A stretch of 64,000 nucleotides of DNA from Acinetobacter ihumii (GTDB lineage: Bacteria > Pseudomonadota > Gammaproteobacteria > Pseudomonadales > Moraxellaceae): contig NZ_LR130760.1 of assembly GCF_900625095.1 (NCBI RefSeq), forward strand, positions 2,800,903-2,864,902, written 5' to 3'. A program made the position numbers and the translations under genes. Positions 17,749 to 27,078 of the stretch are shown here, piece after piece; within the stretch, counting starts at the first letter, position 1, and the number at the start of each line of letters is the position of its first letter. A model generated the notes under the pieces. The model worked only from the letters and a program-made list of their open reading frames with translations, was not told the origin of the DNA and searched no databases.

Positions 17749-20397
17749 ATGACTGATCAACGAACCAATAAAGCCGATGTTTTGCTGCAACATACACAGC
17801 GTTATCAGTCTGGGCGGCTGACGATTTTTTTAGGCGCAGCTCCGGGCGTGGGAAAGACCTTTGCCATGCTGGTTCGTGCGCATGAACTGGCGCTGCAGGG
17901 TATTAATATCGTCATTGGCTATGTAGAAACGCATGGCCGTAGAGAAACTGAAAATTTAATTTCTGGTTTAGATATAATTCCGCGCAAGGCTATTGAATAT
18001 CAAGGGCAGCATCTGGAGGAAATGAATCTAGATGCCGTTTTGGATAAAAAGCCCAGTATTGTTTTGGTGGATGAATTTGCCCACACTAATATGCCCGGCA
18101 GCCGTCATGAAAAACGCTGGCAAGACATCAATGAATTATTAGATGCTGGTATTGATGTTTTTACCACCATGAACATTCAGCATTTGGAAAGTTTGAATGA
18201 TGTGGTATATCAAATCACTGGGATTCGTGTCACTGAAACCGTGCCAGACCGGGTGTTCGAATGGATTAGAGATATCCGCTTAATTGATTTGCCTGTGAAT
18301 GAGCTGTTGGAGCGCTTAAACCAAGGGAAGGTTTATGTGCCTGAGCAGGCGGAACAGGCCTTACAGCGATTTTTCAACAGCTCCAACTTAACGGCACTGC
18401 GTGAACTGGCAATGCAAACCGTTGCCAATTATGTTGATAATGATGTACGCGAAAATTTCGCCATTCAAGGGCTTGCTCAAATCCCCTTAAAAAATCATGT
18501 CTTAATTATGATTGATGGCAAAGGGCATTCTGAAGCTTTAGTTCGGACTGGATGCCGTATTGCCGAGCATCGTGCGGCAAACTGGACGGTTGTTGCTTTT
18601 TCTCATGATACGCAAATCATGAATAAACAGGAAAACTCGCAAAGCCGTGAAATAGAACGGGCTTTAAACTTAACGCGTCAAATGGGCGGAATGACAGAAG
18701 TCCTTTACGGCCAGCAACATGCTAAAACTTTATTTGATTATGTGATGGACCGCGGCATTTCAACCTTGGTTTTAGCGCAAGCGGCTCCGCAAAAGTTTTC
18801 GCTGAATTTAAGGCTCAATTTGATTGATCAATTACTGCAATACCGGCCCAGTTTTGAACTCAGTATAGTGCCGATTATTGCAGAGAATAAGCATCTGTCC
18901 TTTTTCACTCAAAGGGCATTCTTGTCGCTGAGAGAAATACAGTACGTACTAGCCACCACGGTCATCAGCATTGTGATTGCAAGCTTAGGGGAAAAGTATT
19001 TAGGGATTGAAGATCTTTCGGTGATTTTTATCACCGCTGTGGTTTTTGTGGCATCAAAAACACGGATGCTGGCTGCAGCTTTTTCAGCCATCCTATTCTT
19101 TCTAGCTTATAATTTTTTCTTTATTTCCCCGCAATTTACATTTCAGATTTCTGCACATCAGGGGATTGTCACCGTGATTGCATTTTTGGGCGCGGCTTTA
19201 ATTTCGAGCCGATTAGCGTCACGTTTGAAAGAGCAGGTGACTGCACTCAAAACGGCGAACAGTTATAACAGCATTATGCAGGATTTAGGGCAGAAGCTGT
19301 CCACAGCATTAGATTTGGCACAAATCAAGGAGATTGCTGAACATAGCCTGAGTAAAAATCTCAATGCAGATGTCTGGCTGTATTTCCCAGATACTGCAGC
19401 AACTCAAGCATCATCCACTATCATGAGTAATAAAGAAAAAATTTCAGCCGATTGGACATTCAAAAACCATCAACCGTCCGGTCGCTTTACCCAAACCTTG
19501 ACGGAAAATGAGTGGTGGTTTTTGCCCTTATTGGCTTCCAAGCAATGCTTAGGCGTGGTGGGGTTGAAACTTAAAGATGTGCAAGCAGTAATCAATACGG
19601 AGCAAAAACAGCTCGCTGAACTCATGGTAGAGTATCTTGCGCAGGCGATTTTCCGCACCCAGCTGACCAAGGCTTTGGAAATAGCCAATGTGAATTCTGA
19701 AACGGAAAAATTGCGCTCGGCATTATTATCATCCGTATCGCACGATTTACGCTCGCCTTTGGCGTCGATGATTGGAGCAGCGGATACTTTGAGCACTTAC
19801 CGCCATTCCATGAATGAAAATGATCAGGACAGCTTGCTGGAAGCGATTCATTTAGAGGGGGAGCGTTTAGACCGCTATATTCAAAACCTACTGGATATGA
19901 CCCGTTTAGGCCATGAAGGCTTAAGCTTGAAGCGGGACTGGATTGGAGTTGATGAACTGATCGGTTCAGCAGTGCGCCGTTTAAACCGTTATATGCCAGA
20001 TGCATTGGTTGAAGTGCATGCGCCTCAAGAATCTTTGAGTTTATTTGTACATGCCGCCTTGATTGAACAGGCCATTTTTAATGTACTGGAAAATGCCGCA
20101 AAATTTTCACCAGAAAATAAAGCTGTGATGATTGAGGTGCAGCAGGTGAATGAAAATGAGATCGAAATTGCCATAACTGATAAGGGGCAGGGTATCCCGG
20201 AAGGTGAGCGGGAACGCATTTTTGACATGTTTTATACCATGCAGCGCGGCGACCGCGGGCAATATGGTACAGGCTTGGGCTTGACGATTGTGAAAGCGAT
20301 TGTGGGTGCGCATATGGGGAAAATCATGGCATCATCAGGCAAGAACAATCAAGGAACATGTATCCGCATACAGCTTCCTATTCAGCAAATTACTTAA
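17749..20397 (+). CDS. kdpD: sensor histidine kinase KdpD
   Basis: KdpD senses low K+ and osmotic or ionic stress and phosphorylates KdpE. The 882 residues show the complete architecture. The N-terminal KdpD domain has Walker A GAAPGVGKT (29-38) and Walker B-like VLVDEFAHTN. A UspA-like domain (about 245-370), four membrane helices (about 395-490), a GAF-type region (about 510-635) and the HisKA domain with H665 in SVSHDLRSPL follow. The HATPase has NVLENAAKFSP and GTGLGLTIVKA. It overlaps no neighbour and is followed after 27 bases by kdpE, so the two are probably cotranscribed. Confidence 0.98.
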   Translation: MTDQRTNKADVLLQHTQRYQSGRLTIFLGAAPGVGKTFAMLVRAHELALQGINIVIGYVETHGRRETENLISGLDIIPRKAIEYQGQHLEEMNLDAVLDKKPSIVLVDEFAHTNMPGSRHEKRWQDINELLDAGIDVFTTMNIQHLESLNDVVYQITGIRVTETVPDRVFEWIRDIRLIDLPVNELLERLNQGKVYVPEQAEQALQRFFNSSNLTALRELAMQTVANYVDNDVRENFAIQGLAQIPLKNHVLIMIDGKGHSEALVRTGCRIAEHRAANWTVVAFSHDTQIMNKQENSQSREIERALNLTRQMGGMTEVLYGQQHAKTLFDYVMDRGISTLVLAQAAPQKFSLNLRLNLIDQLLQYRPSFELSIVPIIAENKHLSFFTQRAFLSLREIQYVLATTVISIVIASLGEKYLGIEDLSVIFITAVVFVASKTRMLAAAFSAILFFLAYNFFFISPQFTFQISAHQGIVTVIAFLGAALISSRLASRLKEQVTALKTANSYNSIMQDLGQKLSTALDLAQIKEIAEHSLSKNLNADVWLYFPDTAATQASSTIMSNKEKISADWTFKNHQPSGRFTQTLTENEWWFLPLLASKQCLGVVGLKLKDVQAVINTEQKQLAELMVEYLAQAIFRTQLTKALEIANVNSETEKLRSALLSSVSHDLRSPLASMIGAADTLSTYRHSMNENDQDSLLEAIHLEGERLDRYIQNLLDMTRLGHEGLSLKRDWIGVDELIGSAVRRLNRYMPDALVEVHAPQESLSLFVHAALIEQAIFNVLENAAKFSPENKAVMIEVQQVNENEIEIAITDKGQGIPEGERERIFDMFYTMQRGDRGQYGTGLGLTIVKAIVGAHMGKIMASSGKNNQGTCIRIQLPIQQIT

Positions 20398-20424
20398 AGC
20401 ATCTAGCAGCTTTTAGGTGGGAAA

Positions 20425-21138
20425 ATGCCAGAACAGAATGAATCAGCCAGCTCCATGACCAATGTCTTGATTATTGATGACGAAAATCAGATTCGAAAAT
20501 TCTTGGATATAGCACTCAGAGCGCAAGGCTATAAAACGCTTTTGGCTGAAAATGGCCAAAAGGGTTTGGAACTCCTAGCTTTGCAAGGCGCGGATTTAGT
20601 GATCCTCGATTTGGGTTTGCCAGATTTGGATGGTTATGAGGTTTTGTCTGAGCTTCGCACATGGTCGCACGTTCCAGTGATAGTGCTGTCTGTGCGGGCA
20701 AATGAAGAAGAAAAAGTGAAGCTTCTGGATGCTGGCGCAAATGATTATGTGACCAAGCCGTTTAGTGTTCAGGAGCTGGTGGCGCGCATTCGTGTACTGC
20801 TTAGGCAGCACCAGCATAGTACTGTTGATACTGTAATTTTTGATGATGGCGTATTAAAAATCGATTTTTCCAAACGGCAGGTTTTTTTAAATCAACAATT
20901 GCTCTCCTTAACACGCAAAGAATATCAGCTGCTGAATTTATTGGCGAAAAATAAAGGCCAATTGATTACTCAGCCGCAAATATTGAAAGAGCTGTGGGGG
21001 CCAACGCACCAAGAAGATACGCATTATTTACGGATTCTGGTGGCTAAATTAAGAGTGAAGTTAAATGATAATGCTGTGCAGCCTAAATATATTATTACTG
21101 AACCGGGAGTGGGTTTGCGATTTTTGAAGATTTATTAA
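20425..21138 (+). CDS. kdpE: response regulator KdpE
   Basis: An OmpR/PhoB-type transcriptional activator of kdpABC. The receiver domain has the acidic pocket (LIIDDEN), the phosphoacceptor D62 in LVILDLGLPDLDG, and the switch lysine in VTKPF. A winged helix-turn-helix domain occupies about 135-235, with LTRKEYQLLNLLAKN and the usual VAKLRVKL recognition region. From the chosen ATG at 20425 (AGGTGGG upstream) there are 237 residues. An alternative ATG at 20455 would start MTNVLIIDDE, closer to the family norm. It is the last intact gene before the decayed IS. Confidence 0.96.
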   Translation: MPEQNESASSMTNVLIIDDENQIRKFLDIALRAQGYKTLLAENGQKGLELLALQGADLVILDLGLPDLDGYEVLSELRTWSHVPVIVLSVRANEEEKVKLLDAGANDYVTKPFSVQELVARIRVLLRQHQHSTVDTVIFDDGVLKIDFSKRQVFLNQQLLSLTRKEYQLLNLLAKNKGQLITQPQILKELWGPTHQEDTHYLRILVAKLRVKLNDNAVQPKYIITEPGVGLRFLKIY

Positions 21139-21171
21139 TATTAAATATGCCATTTATTTTACATGAGTAAT

Positions 21172-22089
21172 TAGACCTCTTTCATAAATCATTTTTTGCT
21201 CAGTTCCAAGTTGTAGATTCCAGCGATTAAATTGAATCTCAAACTAAGCCTTTTACATCTATTTCGATAACGCTCAGCAAGGATTTTGAAGGTTTTCAGG
21301 TTGCCAAATACATGCTCAATTCCGATTCATCTTTTATTGATTTCTTGATTATAGATTTTCAATTCAGGATCCAATTTACAGTGTCTTTTGGCTTTTAATG
21401 GCAACAGGCTATTCGGATACAACACATAAATCCGCTGATAGCCTTTATCTGCCAGGATAAAAGCCCCAAAAGGAATCTGGTTTAAATTGCGTTTGAACAA
21501 CTCGAAATCATGCACTGCCCCGCGACTGGCACATAAACTCAGAATTTGCTGAGTTTTGTAGTGAATCATGGCTTGTACTTTAAAGGTATGGGTCTTTTTT
21601 TTGCCGCTATAGCTTTTCTTCTGTTTTTTTAGGCCTTTGGATTGGAATTTCCGTGGCATCCACGATCACAACATTCCAGTCGATGCCTTCGCCCTCGGGT
21701 AAATCTTTGGGTAAATTAAACAGATTGGACCGAAGCAGGCAGTCTTCAACATGACGGACAATTCTTGAGGCTGTGGGCTCTGAAACCCCGTAACTCGTCG
21801 CAACGTGAAATAAGGTTCGGTATTCCCGCCAATAGCTCAGACAGAGCAGAACCTGATCCTCCAGGCTTAACTTGGGCGGTCTGTCTTTGGCAGAGACATG
21901 CTTCTGCAATTGCTCAACCATCAAATAGAAAGTTGACCATGAGATGCCTGTGTATCGCTTGAACTGAGGATCAGAAAGCTTGTTTGAATCGATGTATTTC
22001 ATCCGCAGATTATGCACGAATGCTAAGAAATCCGGAGTGCAAATATTAACCAAAAAGAAGATCGTTTTTTGATTTATGAAAGAGATCTA
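21172..22089 (-). mobile_element. IS5-family insertion sequence, apparently inactive
   Basis: The element is about 918 bp. The terminal inverted repeats TAGACCTCTTTCATAAATCA (21172-21191) and TGATTTATGAAAGAGATCTA (22070-22089) match at 19 of 20 positions. It carries one transposase region of IS5-family type with DDE features, broken as described in the transposase entry. I could not identify a clean target-site duplication, so the exact ends are uncertain by a few bases. It lies between kdpE and the glutamine-synthetase-like gene. Confidence 0.85.
21189..22053 (-). pseudogene. IS5-family transposase with frame change and nonsense mutation
   Basis: Two reading frames together make one transposase. 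The first (22053 to 21607) begins MVNICTPDFLAFVHN and carries the first catalytic aspartate region (VVIVDATEIPIQRP). The second continues KKSYSGKKKTHTFKVQ with ILADKGYQ, the second aspartate region. They join at a seven-A run (minus strand, 21624-21630). Removing one A would restore the frame, so this is either a slippage site or an indel. The second frame then hits a TGA at 21329-21327, after which the family C-terminus continues in frame (IGIEHVFGNLKTFKILAERY) to a stop at 21189. That stop looks like an Arg CGA to TGA mutation. Confidence 0.85.
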
Positions 22090-22252
22090 TTGTTATTTTT
22101 ATGTTTTAACTTATTTTAAATTAGCTTTTTCGTGGTTTTAATAGTTTAAAAAATAATCATATTAGTTGGGTGCTTTTTTACGGTTTATTTACGTTACATT
22201 CGGTAGAACTTGTTTTATTTTGATCATTGTTAATATTTAACAGGACAAAATA

Positions 22253-23668
22253 ATGAGTAATTTACTCATGGCTAGACATAATATAGCTGACGAAGAAGCG
22301 GTCCCTGAATCCATGCCATCTGCGCGTCAATGCTGCGATATTGAAGATATTCTATTTTCAGAAGAAATCGAAAACTATCTGCAGCGCTATCCCAATACCC
22401 GTCATGTTGAGATTTGCCTGCACGATCTGAATGGTCATGTCCGCGGCAAGCGCATAGATATTGTCGGTCTAAAAAATATTGCACAAGGCTGTTATTTCCC
22501 AATGTCTATTTATGCCATGAGTCTTGATGGAGAAGTGATTGAAGAATCGGGTTTAGGAAAATCGATCGGTGAGCCGGATTATTTATGTAAACCTATATTG
22601 GGAAGCCTGCAGCCCTGCGCTTTAAATCCAGAGTCCAATGCACAGTTATTCCTAACCATGAAAGATGACAATCATCAAGATTGCGAAGTTGAACCGCGCA
22701 ATATTTTAAAAAAAAGTTTAAGAGCGCTGCATGATCAAAACTTTTATCCTTGCATGGCCGCAGAATTGGAGTTTTATTTATTTGACAGCAATGAAAAATC
22801 TGGCTCCAATCAGATTTATTTAAATCAATGTTTTGATGTGAATGCGCAAGATAAATATCAAGACGTTCTGGATGAAATTGAACGGATTGCCCTTTTGCAG
22901 GGGATTCAGATTACAGGCTTAGTCTCGGAATCATCTTCCGGACAATACGAAATTAATATTCAGCATAGCGGTGATATTTTGAAGCTATGCGATCAGATCA
23001 TGATGCTAAAGCGCACCATTAAGCAAGTCGCTGTAGAACATGGGTTACATGCAAGCTTTTTGGCTAAGCCTGATCTGAATAAAGCGGGCAGCGGCATGCA
23101 CTTTCACATGAGTTTGTTAAATCAAGACCAGCAGAATATTTTCAGCATGAAGCAGAATCCTTTACCGTCACGGCAATTATTAAAGGCGATCAGCGGGCTG
23201 ATAGTCTTGCTGCCGCCGTCCATGGCCGTGCTTGCCCCGAATGTAAACTCATTCCGCCGGTTTAAAGCTGGAAACCATGTGCCCTTAGAAGCTAATTGGG
23301 GCGTGAATAACCGCAATGTGGCCATTCGCATACCACGTTCGGACAATGAAAATCAACGCTTGGAATATCGTGTTGCAGGTGCGGATTGCAATCCTTATTT
23401 AACTGCAGCCCTGATTTTGATCGGCACACTGCATGGGTTGACACAGAATCTGGAAATTCCACAGCAAGCCACTCACATAAAAAATAAAGATCAGCTGCTC
23501 TTTTTAAGTACAAATCAGCCGGATGCTTTAGCGCTTTTTCACAGTAATTCGGTTTTGCAAAAACATCTCGGCAAAAGATTTATGGAATTATGGTGTGCTG
23601 TTAAATGTGCGGAGTATCAGCATATGTATAGCCAAATCACTTTAATGGAACAGCATTGGGATATTTAG
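22253..23668 (+). CDS. glutamine synthetase family protein, PuuA/GlnA-type gamma-glutamyl ligase
   Basis: This is a cytoplasmic ATP-dependent ligase of the glutamine synthetase fold. The 471-residue length and features such as AAELEFYLFD, HASFLAKPDLNKAGSGMHFH and EYRVAGADCNPYLTAALIL place it with the class that includes gamma-glutamylputrescine synthetase rather than nitrogen-assimilation GlnA. The substrate amine cannot be read from sequence. An extra N-terminal 40 residues precede the beta-grasp domain. AGGAC precedes the ATG at 22253 by 7 bases. It sits within the kdp block, with no puu-type catabolic genes nearby. Confidence 0.85.
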   Translation: MSNLLMARHNIADEEAVPESMPSARQCCDIEDILFSEEIENYLQRYPNTRHVEICLHDLNGHVRGKRIDIVGLKNIAQGCYFPMSIYAMSLDGEVIEESGLGKSIGEPDYLCKPILGSLQPCALNPESNAQLFLTMKDDNHQDCEVEPRNILKKSLRALHDQNFYPCMAAELEFYLFDSNEKSGSNQIYLNQCFDVNAQDKYQDVLDEIERIALLQGIQITGLVSESSSGQYEINIQHSGDILKLCDQIMMLKRTIKQVAVEHGLHASFLAKPDLNKAGSGMHFHMSLLNQDQQNIFSMKQNPLPSRQLLKAISGLIVLLPPSMAVLAPNVNSFRRFKAGNHVPLEANWGVNNRNVAIRIPRSDNENQRLEYRVAGADCNPYLTAALILIGTLHGLTQNLEIPQQATHIKNKDQLLFLSTNQPDALALFHSNSVLQKHLGKRFMELWCAVKCAEYQHMYSQITLMEQHWDI

Positions 23669-23678
23669 CTACATAAAA

Positions 23679-23894
23679 ATGTATAACACGATAAATAATG
23701 AAGATGATGCTAAAAATCAGAAGCTCAATGAAGAATTATATTTGAAGTATAGTTTACAGGAAATTGATTCTGAAATTTTAGTAAAGAAATACCAGCATGC
23801 GTCAAAAAATATGAAAAAAATAATTCATGCTATTTTAAAAGAAAGAGGTTTTAATCGAAGTGAGGTAGAGTATTTATTGAATTCAATCAAGTAA
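23679..23894 (+). CDS. small hypothetical protein, 71 residues
   Basis: A Lys/Glu-rich helical protein starting ten bases after the glutamine-synthetase-like gene. It has no signal peptide or cysteine motif. The C-terminal half, MKKIIHAILKERGFNRSEVEYLLNSI, resembles a small helical RNA- or protein-binding fold, but no family is recognised. There is no good Shine-Dalgarno, so translation may depend on coupling with the upstream gene. Confidence 0.5.
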   Translation: MYNTINNEDDAKNQKLNEELYLKYSLQEIDSEILVKKYQHASKNMKKIIHAILKERGFNRSEVEYLLNSIK

Positions 23895-23939
23895 AATGAT
23901 TATGCCAATAGTATTATTGATACTATTGGCATTAGACTT

Positions 23940-24719
23940 TTAAAAAGATTTAGTCAGGGTAAATACGGCTTCAGTTTTTACCCCTTTTTTATTTTGATTT
24001 GTAAAGTCTTTGGTTTTTAAATTACTACCAACTGCTGCTAATTCTACATTTATTCCCATTGGGTTATAGCGGTAAGTTGCACCAATTTTCCAATCAAAAA
24101 AATGGTCTTCTGCTTCAGAACCATAAATGTCCTGATTTGCTTTAGAATAGCCTAAGCTAACATTTGTGCCAAAATTAGTTTGGGCAATCGGTGTAGTATA
24201 TAAGACATTAAAATACCAATTTGAGATATCTTTACCTGTACTGTCACTTGCAGCTTTGCCGCCATAGTTATCGGTATAGCTTATGCTTGGTGTGAAGCTA
24301 TCGTTCTGATGCAGCAACGCATTAAAGATCATTTTGAAATAATATTCATTATAATTTAAATCGCTGTTATCGATGTAATTGTAGCGCAGGATGCCAAGAT
24401 CGACTGCAGGATGGATTGAACCTAGCGCGATTGGCGCTGTATAGCCCATCTGGGGATCCAGTTCTAAATGCGCTTCGTCATCAAAATCAACATTCGATGC
24501 AAATGCAGCAAGATAAAAGCCAGAAGCGTGGCTTAAAACAAAGTTTGCCTGTAAGGCTGGGTCATTCTGGGTTTGCGTTTGGCCGCGCCATCGGTACTCG
24601 CTGGCTAATGATACATTACCTGAAAAGCTTAATGCGGGAGAGCTTTCATCTCCAGTAGCAAAAGCATAACTTGAATAGAGCGGTATAAGGCTAAAAAGTA
24701 GATGGTATAATTTTTTCAT
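23940..24719 (-). CDS. TorF family putative outer-membrane porin
   Basis: A 259-residue secreted protein. The signal peptide MKKLYHLLFSLIPLYSSYAFA is followed by a beta-barrel-like sequence with SGNVSLASEYRWRGQTQT, the hallmark of the TorF/Gcw_chp family, and a C-terminal VFTLTKSF ending in aromatic Phe as barrel proteins do. The substrate is unknown. It is minus-strand and converges on the small hypothetical gene. It closes the kdp block, and just beyond its start lies the junction to the Gp3-like fragment. Confidence 0.85.
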   Translation of the reverse strand: MKKLYHLLFSLIPLYSSYAFATGDESSPALSFSGNVSLASEYRWRGQTQTQNDPALQANFVLSHASGFYLAAFASNVDFDDEAHLELDPQMGYTAPIALGSIHPAVDLGILRYNYIDNSDLNYNEYYFKMIFNALLHQNDSFTPSISYTDNYGGKAASDSTGKDISNWYFNVLYTTPIAQTNFGTNVSLGYSKANQDIYGSEAEDHFFDWKIGATYRYNPMGINVELAAVGSNLKTKDFTNQNKKGVKTEAVFTLTKSF

Positions 24720-24897
24720 AACATTTTAAATTAGTAGTCAGTGAAGTAATGTATGTTATGGATTAATTTATTGATTTATAATAAAAATATCGTAAATTTT
24801 GCGTAAAATAAGTATAAAATTTAAGATGAATATTTTTTAAAGTCGCAGATTCAAATCCCAAGTGCAACACATTTGTAGTTAGTTGAAAAAGTTAGGT

Positions 24898-25104
24898 GTA
24901 TTCATAGAATCATTAGACTTTACCGCAAGGAAGGGTTTTGCCAATGCACGGTTTGAAACGGATATAGAGGAAGGGTTGGATGTGCTGGAGGAATACTACC
25001 CTGAACAAGAACAAAACCGTACGGTGGAGCAACAAGCTTCGCCTGAAGGGTTTGTGCAGGGTATTCAGCAGGGGTTGCAGCGATCAGTCAGACCCGTCAA
25101 TTAA
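24898..25104 (+). pseudogene. 3' fragment of a second Gp3-like gene
   Basis: The translation LDFTARKGFAN, then DIEEGLD and a final GIQQGLQRSVRPVN parallels the last third of the protein at 11040-11975. It differs at many positions, so this is an old or imported paralogue rather than a fresh copy. No start or N-terminal two-thirds is present. The homology begins abruptly at about 24898. It is followed by its own terminator and then the restriction-modification operon, exactly as the intact copy is followed by a terminator and uppP. Confidence 0.85.
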
Positions 25105-25118
25105 TCGATTGGTTGGAA

Positions 25119-25150
25119 AAGAGCAACTTTCTAGGTTGCTCTTTTTTTTT
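25119..25150 (+). terminator. terminator after the Gp3-like fragment
   Basis: AAGAGCAAC (25119-25127) pairs with GTTGCTCTT (25135-25143) and is followed by T7. It isolates the hsd operon from upstream transcription. Confidence 0.9.
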
Positions 25151-25347
25151 ACGACATTATAAGACGTAGCAGTTGTTAAAGGACTATTTTAGCTAAAGTT
25201 ATCCCGTTAAAATGACAGGACTTTATTAATCTCTATTTTTTTTGTTAAGTGCATGACTTTTAATAGGTCATTGATATGCTAACTTAGCAACATTGTTTAA
25301 CATTAAGTATAAAACCAAAGCGGTTGATCTTGGATTGAGGAAATAAA

Positions 25348-27078
25348 ATGCATTCATTGGAACAAAAGTTTCTAAATGACTTAGATGACAAGCTTTGGAA
25401 AGCCGCCGATAAATTACGCAGCAGTCTGGATGCCGCTAACTACAAGCATATTGTTTTAGGACTGATTTTCTTAAAGTACGTATCAGATGCTTTTGATGAA
25501 CGGCAATCTGAACTCAAAGAATTGTTTGCACAAAAAGACGATCACAACATCTATTACATGCCGCGTGATCAGTACGACAGCGAAGAAGAATACCAACAGT
25601 CTATTGCTGATGAACTAGAAATACTGGATTACTACCAAGAAAAAAACGTATTTTGGGTGCCAAAAGCAGGCCGCTGGTCAAATATCCGTGATGCAGCCGC
25701 TTTACCAATTGGCTCAACCATTTGGCAGGATGAACAAGGTACAGATGTCAAACTGCGTTCTGTATCCTGGCTGATTGACAATGCCTTTGATGCAATTGAA
25801 AAAGCCAATCCAAAGCTTAAGGGTATTCTTAATCGTATTGGACAGTATCAGCTGGACAATGACAAGTTACTTGATCTGATCAATACTTTTTCTGACACCA
25901 GTTTTACTAATCCAGAATATAACGGTGAGCAACTCAGTCTGCACAGTAAAGATATTCTTGGGCACGTCTACGAATACTTTTTAGGACAGTTTGCTTTGGC
26001 TGAAGGCAAGCAAGGTGGGCAGTACTACACGCCTAAAAGTATCGTCACCTTAATCGTTGAAATGTTGCAGCCTTATAAAGGTCGTGTGTATGACCCTGCA
26101 ATGGGTTCAGGTGGATTCTTTGTATCCAGTGAAAAGTTCATTGAACAACATGCACAGGAAAAGCGTTACAAAGCGTCTGAACAGAAAAAGCATATTTCCA
26201 TCTATGGTCAGGAGAGCAACCCGACCACATGGAAACTGGCAGCCATGAACATGGCGATTCGCGGGATTGATTTTAATTTCGGTAAAAAGAATGCAGACAG
26301 CTTTTTAGAGGATCAGCATCCAGACTTGCGTGCCGATTTTGTCATGGCTAACCCACCTTTTAACATCAAGGATTGGTGGCATGCTTCTTTAGAAAATGAT
26401 GTGCGTTGGAAATACGGCACGCCACCGCAAGGTAATGCCAACTTTGCTTGGATGCAGCACATGCTGCACCATCTATCACCTACGGGCAGTATGGCATTGT
26501 TACTTGCCAATGGTTCGATGAGTTCCAATACCAACAATGAAGGTGAGATCCGTAAGAACCTGATCGAAGCCGATCTGGTGGAATGTATTGTCGCATTACC
26601 GGGACAACTGTTCACCAACACGCAAATTCCAGCCTGTATTTGGTTCCTAACCAAGGACAAAAAGAATGGCTTGTCTTTAGATAAAAAGAAAGCCAACCGT
26701 GAAGGCAAGACCCTGTTTATCGATGCCCGTAATTTGGGCTACATGAAAGATCGTGTGCTACGTGACTTTACCGATGCGGATATTGCTAAAATCACCAATG
26801 CTTTACATGCTTGGCAACAAGGTGAAAACTTTGAAGGCGAAGCGTATCAAGATGAGAAAGGTTTCTGCTTCTCTGCTGAGTTAAAAGATATTCAGAAGCA
26901 TGACTACGTACTGACTCCGGGACGTTATGTGGGTGCAGTCGAGCAGGAAGATGATGGCGAGCCATTCGCTGAGAAAATGTTACGTTTGACTGCTCAGCTC
27001 AAAGAGCAATTTGCTGAAAGTGCGGTCTTGGAAAGTGAGATTAAAAAGAATCTAAAGGGCTTGGGCTATGAGTTCTGA
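25348..27078 (+). CDS. hsdM: type I restriction-modification methyltransferase subunit HsdM
   Basis: An adenine N6 DNA methyltransferase. With HsdS it forms the modification enzyme, and HsdR is added for restriction. It has 576 residues. The N-terminal HsdM_N helical domain (LNDLDDKLWKAADKLRSSL) precedes the SAM-binding motif region (YDPAMGSGGFFVSS, about 245-260) and the catalytic NPPF at N335 (ANPPFNIKDWW). GGAAATAAA precedes the ATG. The stop overlaps the start of the next gene by 11 bases, indicating a single operon through to hsdS. Confidence 0.97.
   Translation: MHSLEQKFLNDLDDKLWKAADKLRSSLDAANYKHIVLGLIFLKYVSDAFDERQSELKELFAQKDDHNIYYMPRDQYDSEEEYQQSIADELEILDYYQEKNVFWVPKAGRWSNIRDAAALPIGSTIWQDEQGTDVKLRSVSWLIDNAFDAIEKANPKLKGILNRIGQYQLDNDKLLDLINTFSDTSFTNPEYNGEQLSLHSKDILGHVYEYFLGQFALAEGKQGGQYYTPKSIVTLIVEMLQPYKGRVYDPAMGSGGFFVSSEKFIEQHAQEKRYKASEQKKHISIYGQESNPTTWKLAAMNMAIRGIDFNFGKKNADSFLEDQHPDLRADFVMANPPFNIKDWWHASLENDVRWKYGTPPQGNANFAWMQHMLHHLSPTGSMALLLANGSMSSNTNNEGEIRKNLIEADLVECIVALPGQLFTNTQIPACIWFLTKDKKNGLSLDKKKANREGKTLFIDARNLGYMKDRVLRDFTDADIAKITNALHAWQQGENFEGEAYQDEKGFCFSAELKDIQKHDYVLTPGRYVGAVEQEDDGEPFAEKMLRLTAQLKEQFAESAVLESEIKKNLKGLGYEF

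Noticed and set aside
21624..21630. The A7 run as a proven programmed frameshift site
   Set aside because: Two-frame IS5-type transposases use slippage, but the nonsense codon downstream shows that this copy is decayed. The run may simply be an indel.
24841..24880. A stretch with TTCAAATCC resembling a tRNA T-arm, next to the junction of the Gp3-like fragment
   Set aside because: The flanking bases do not form a proper T-stem or acceptor, and no anticodon arm lies upstream. It is most likely chance, though it sits close to a recombination junction.
24883..24897. Reading the Gp3-like fragment as a small complete gene starting at TTG 24883
   Set aside because: No ribosome site precedes the TTG and the product lacks the N-terminal two-thirds of the family. 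A 3' remnant is the simpler reading.
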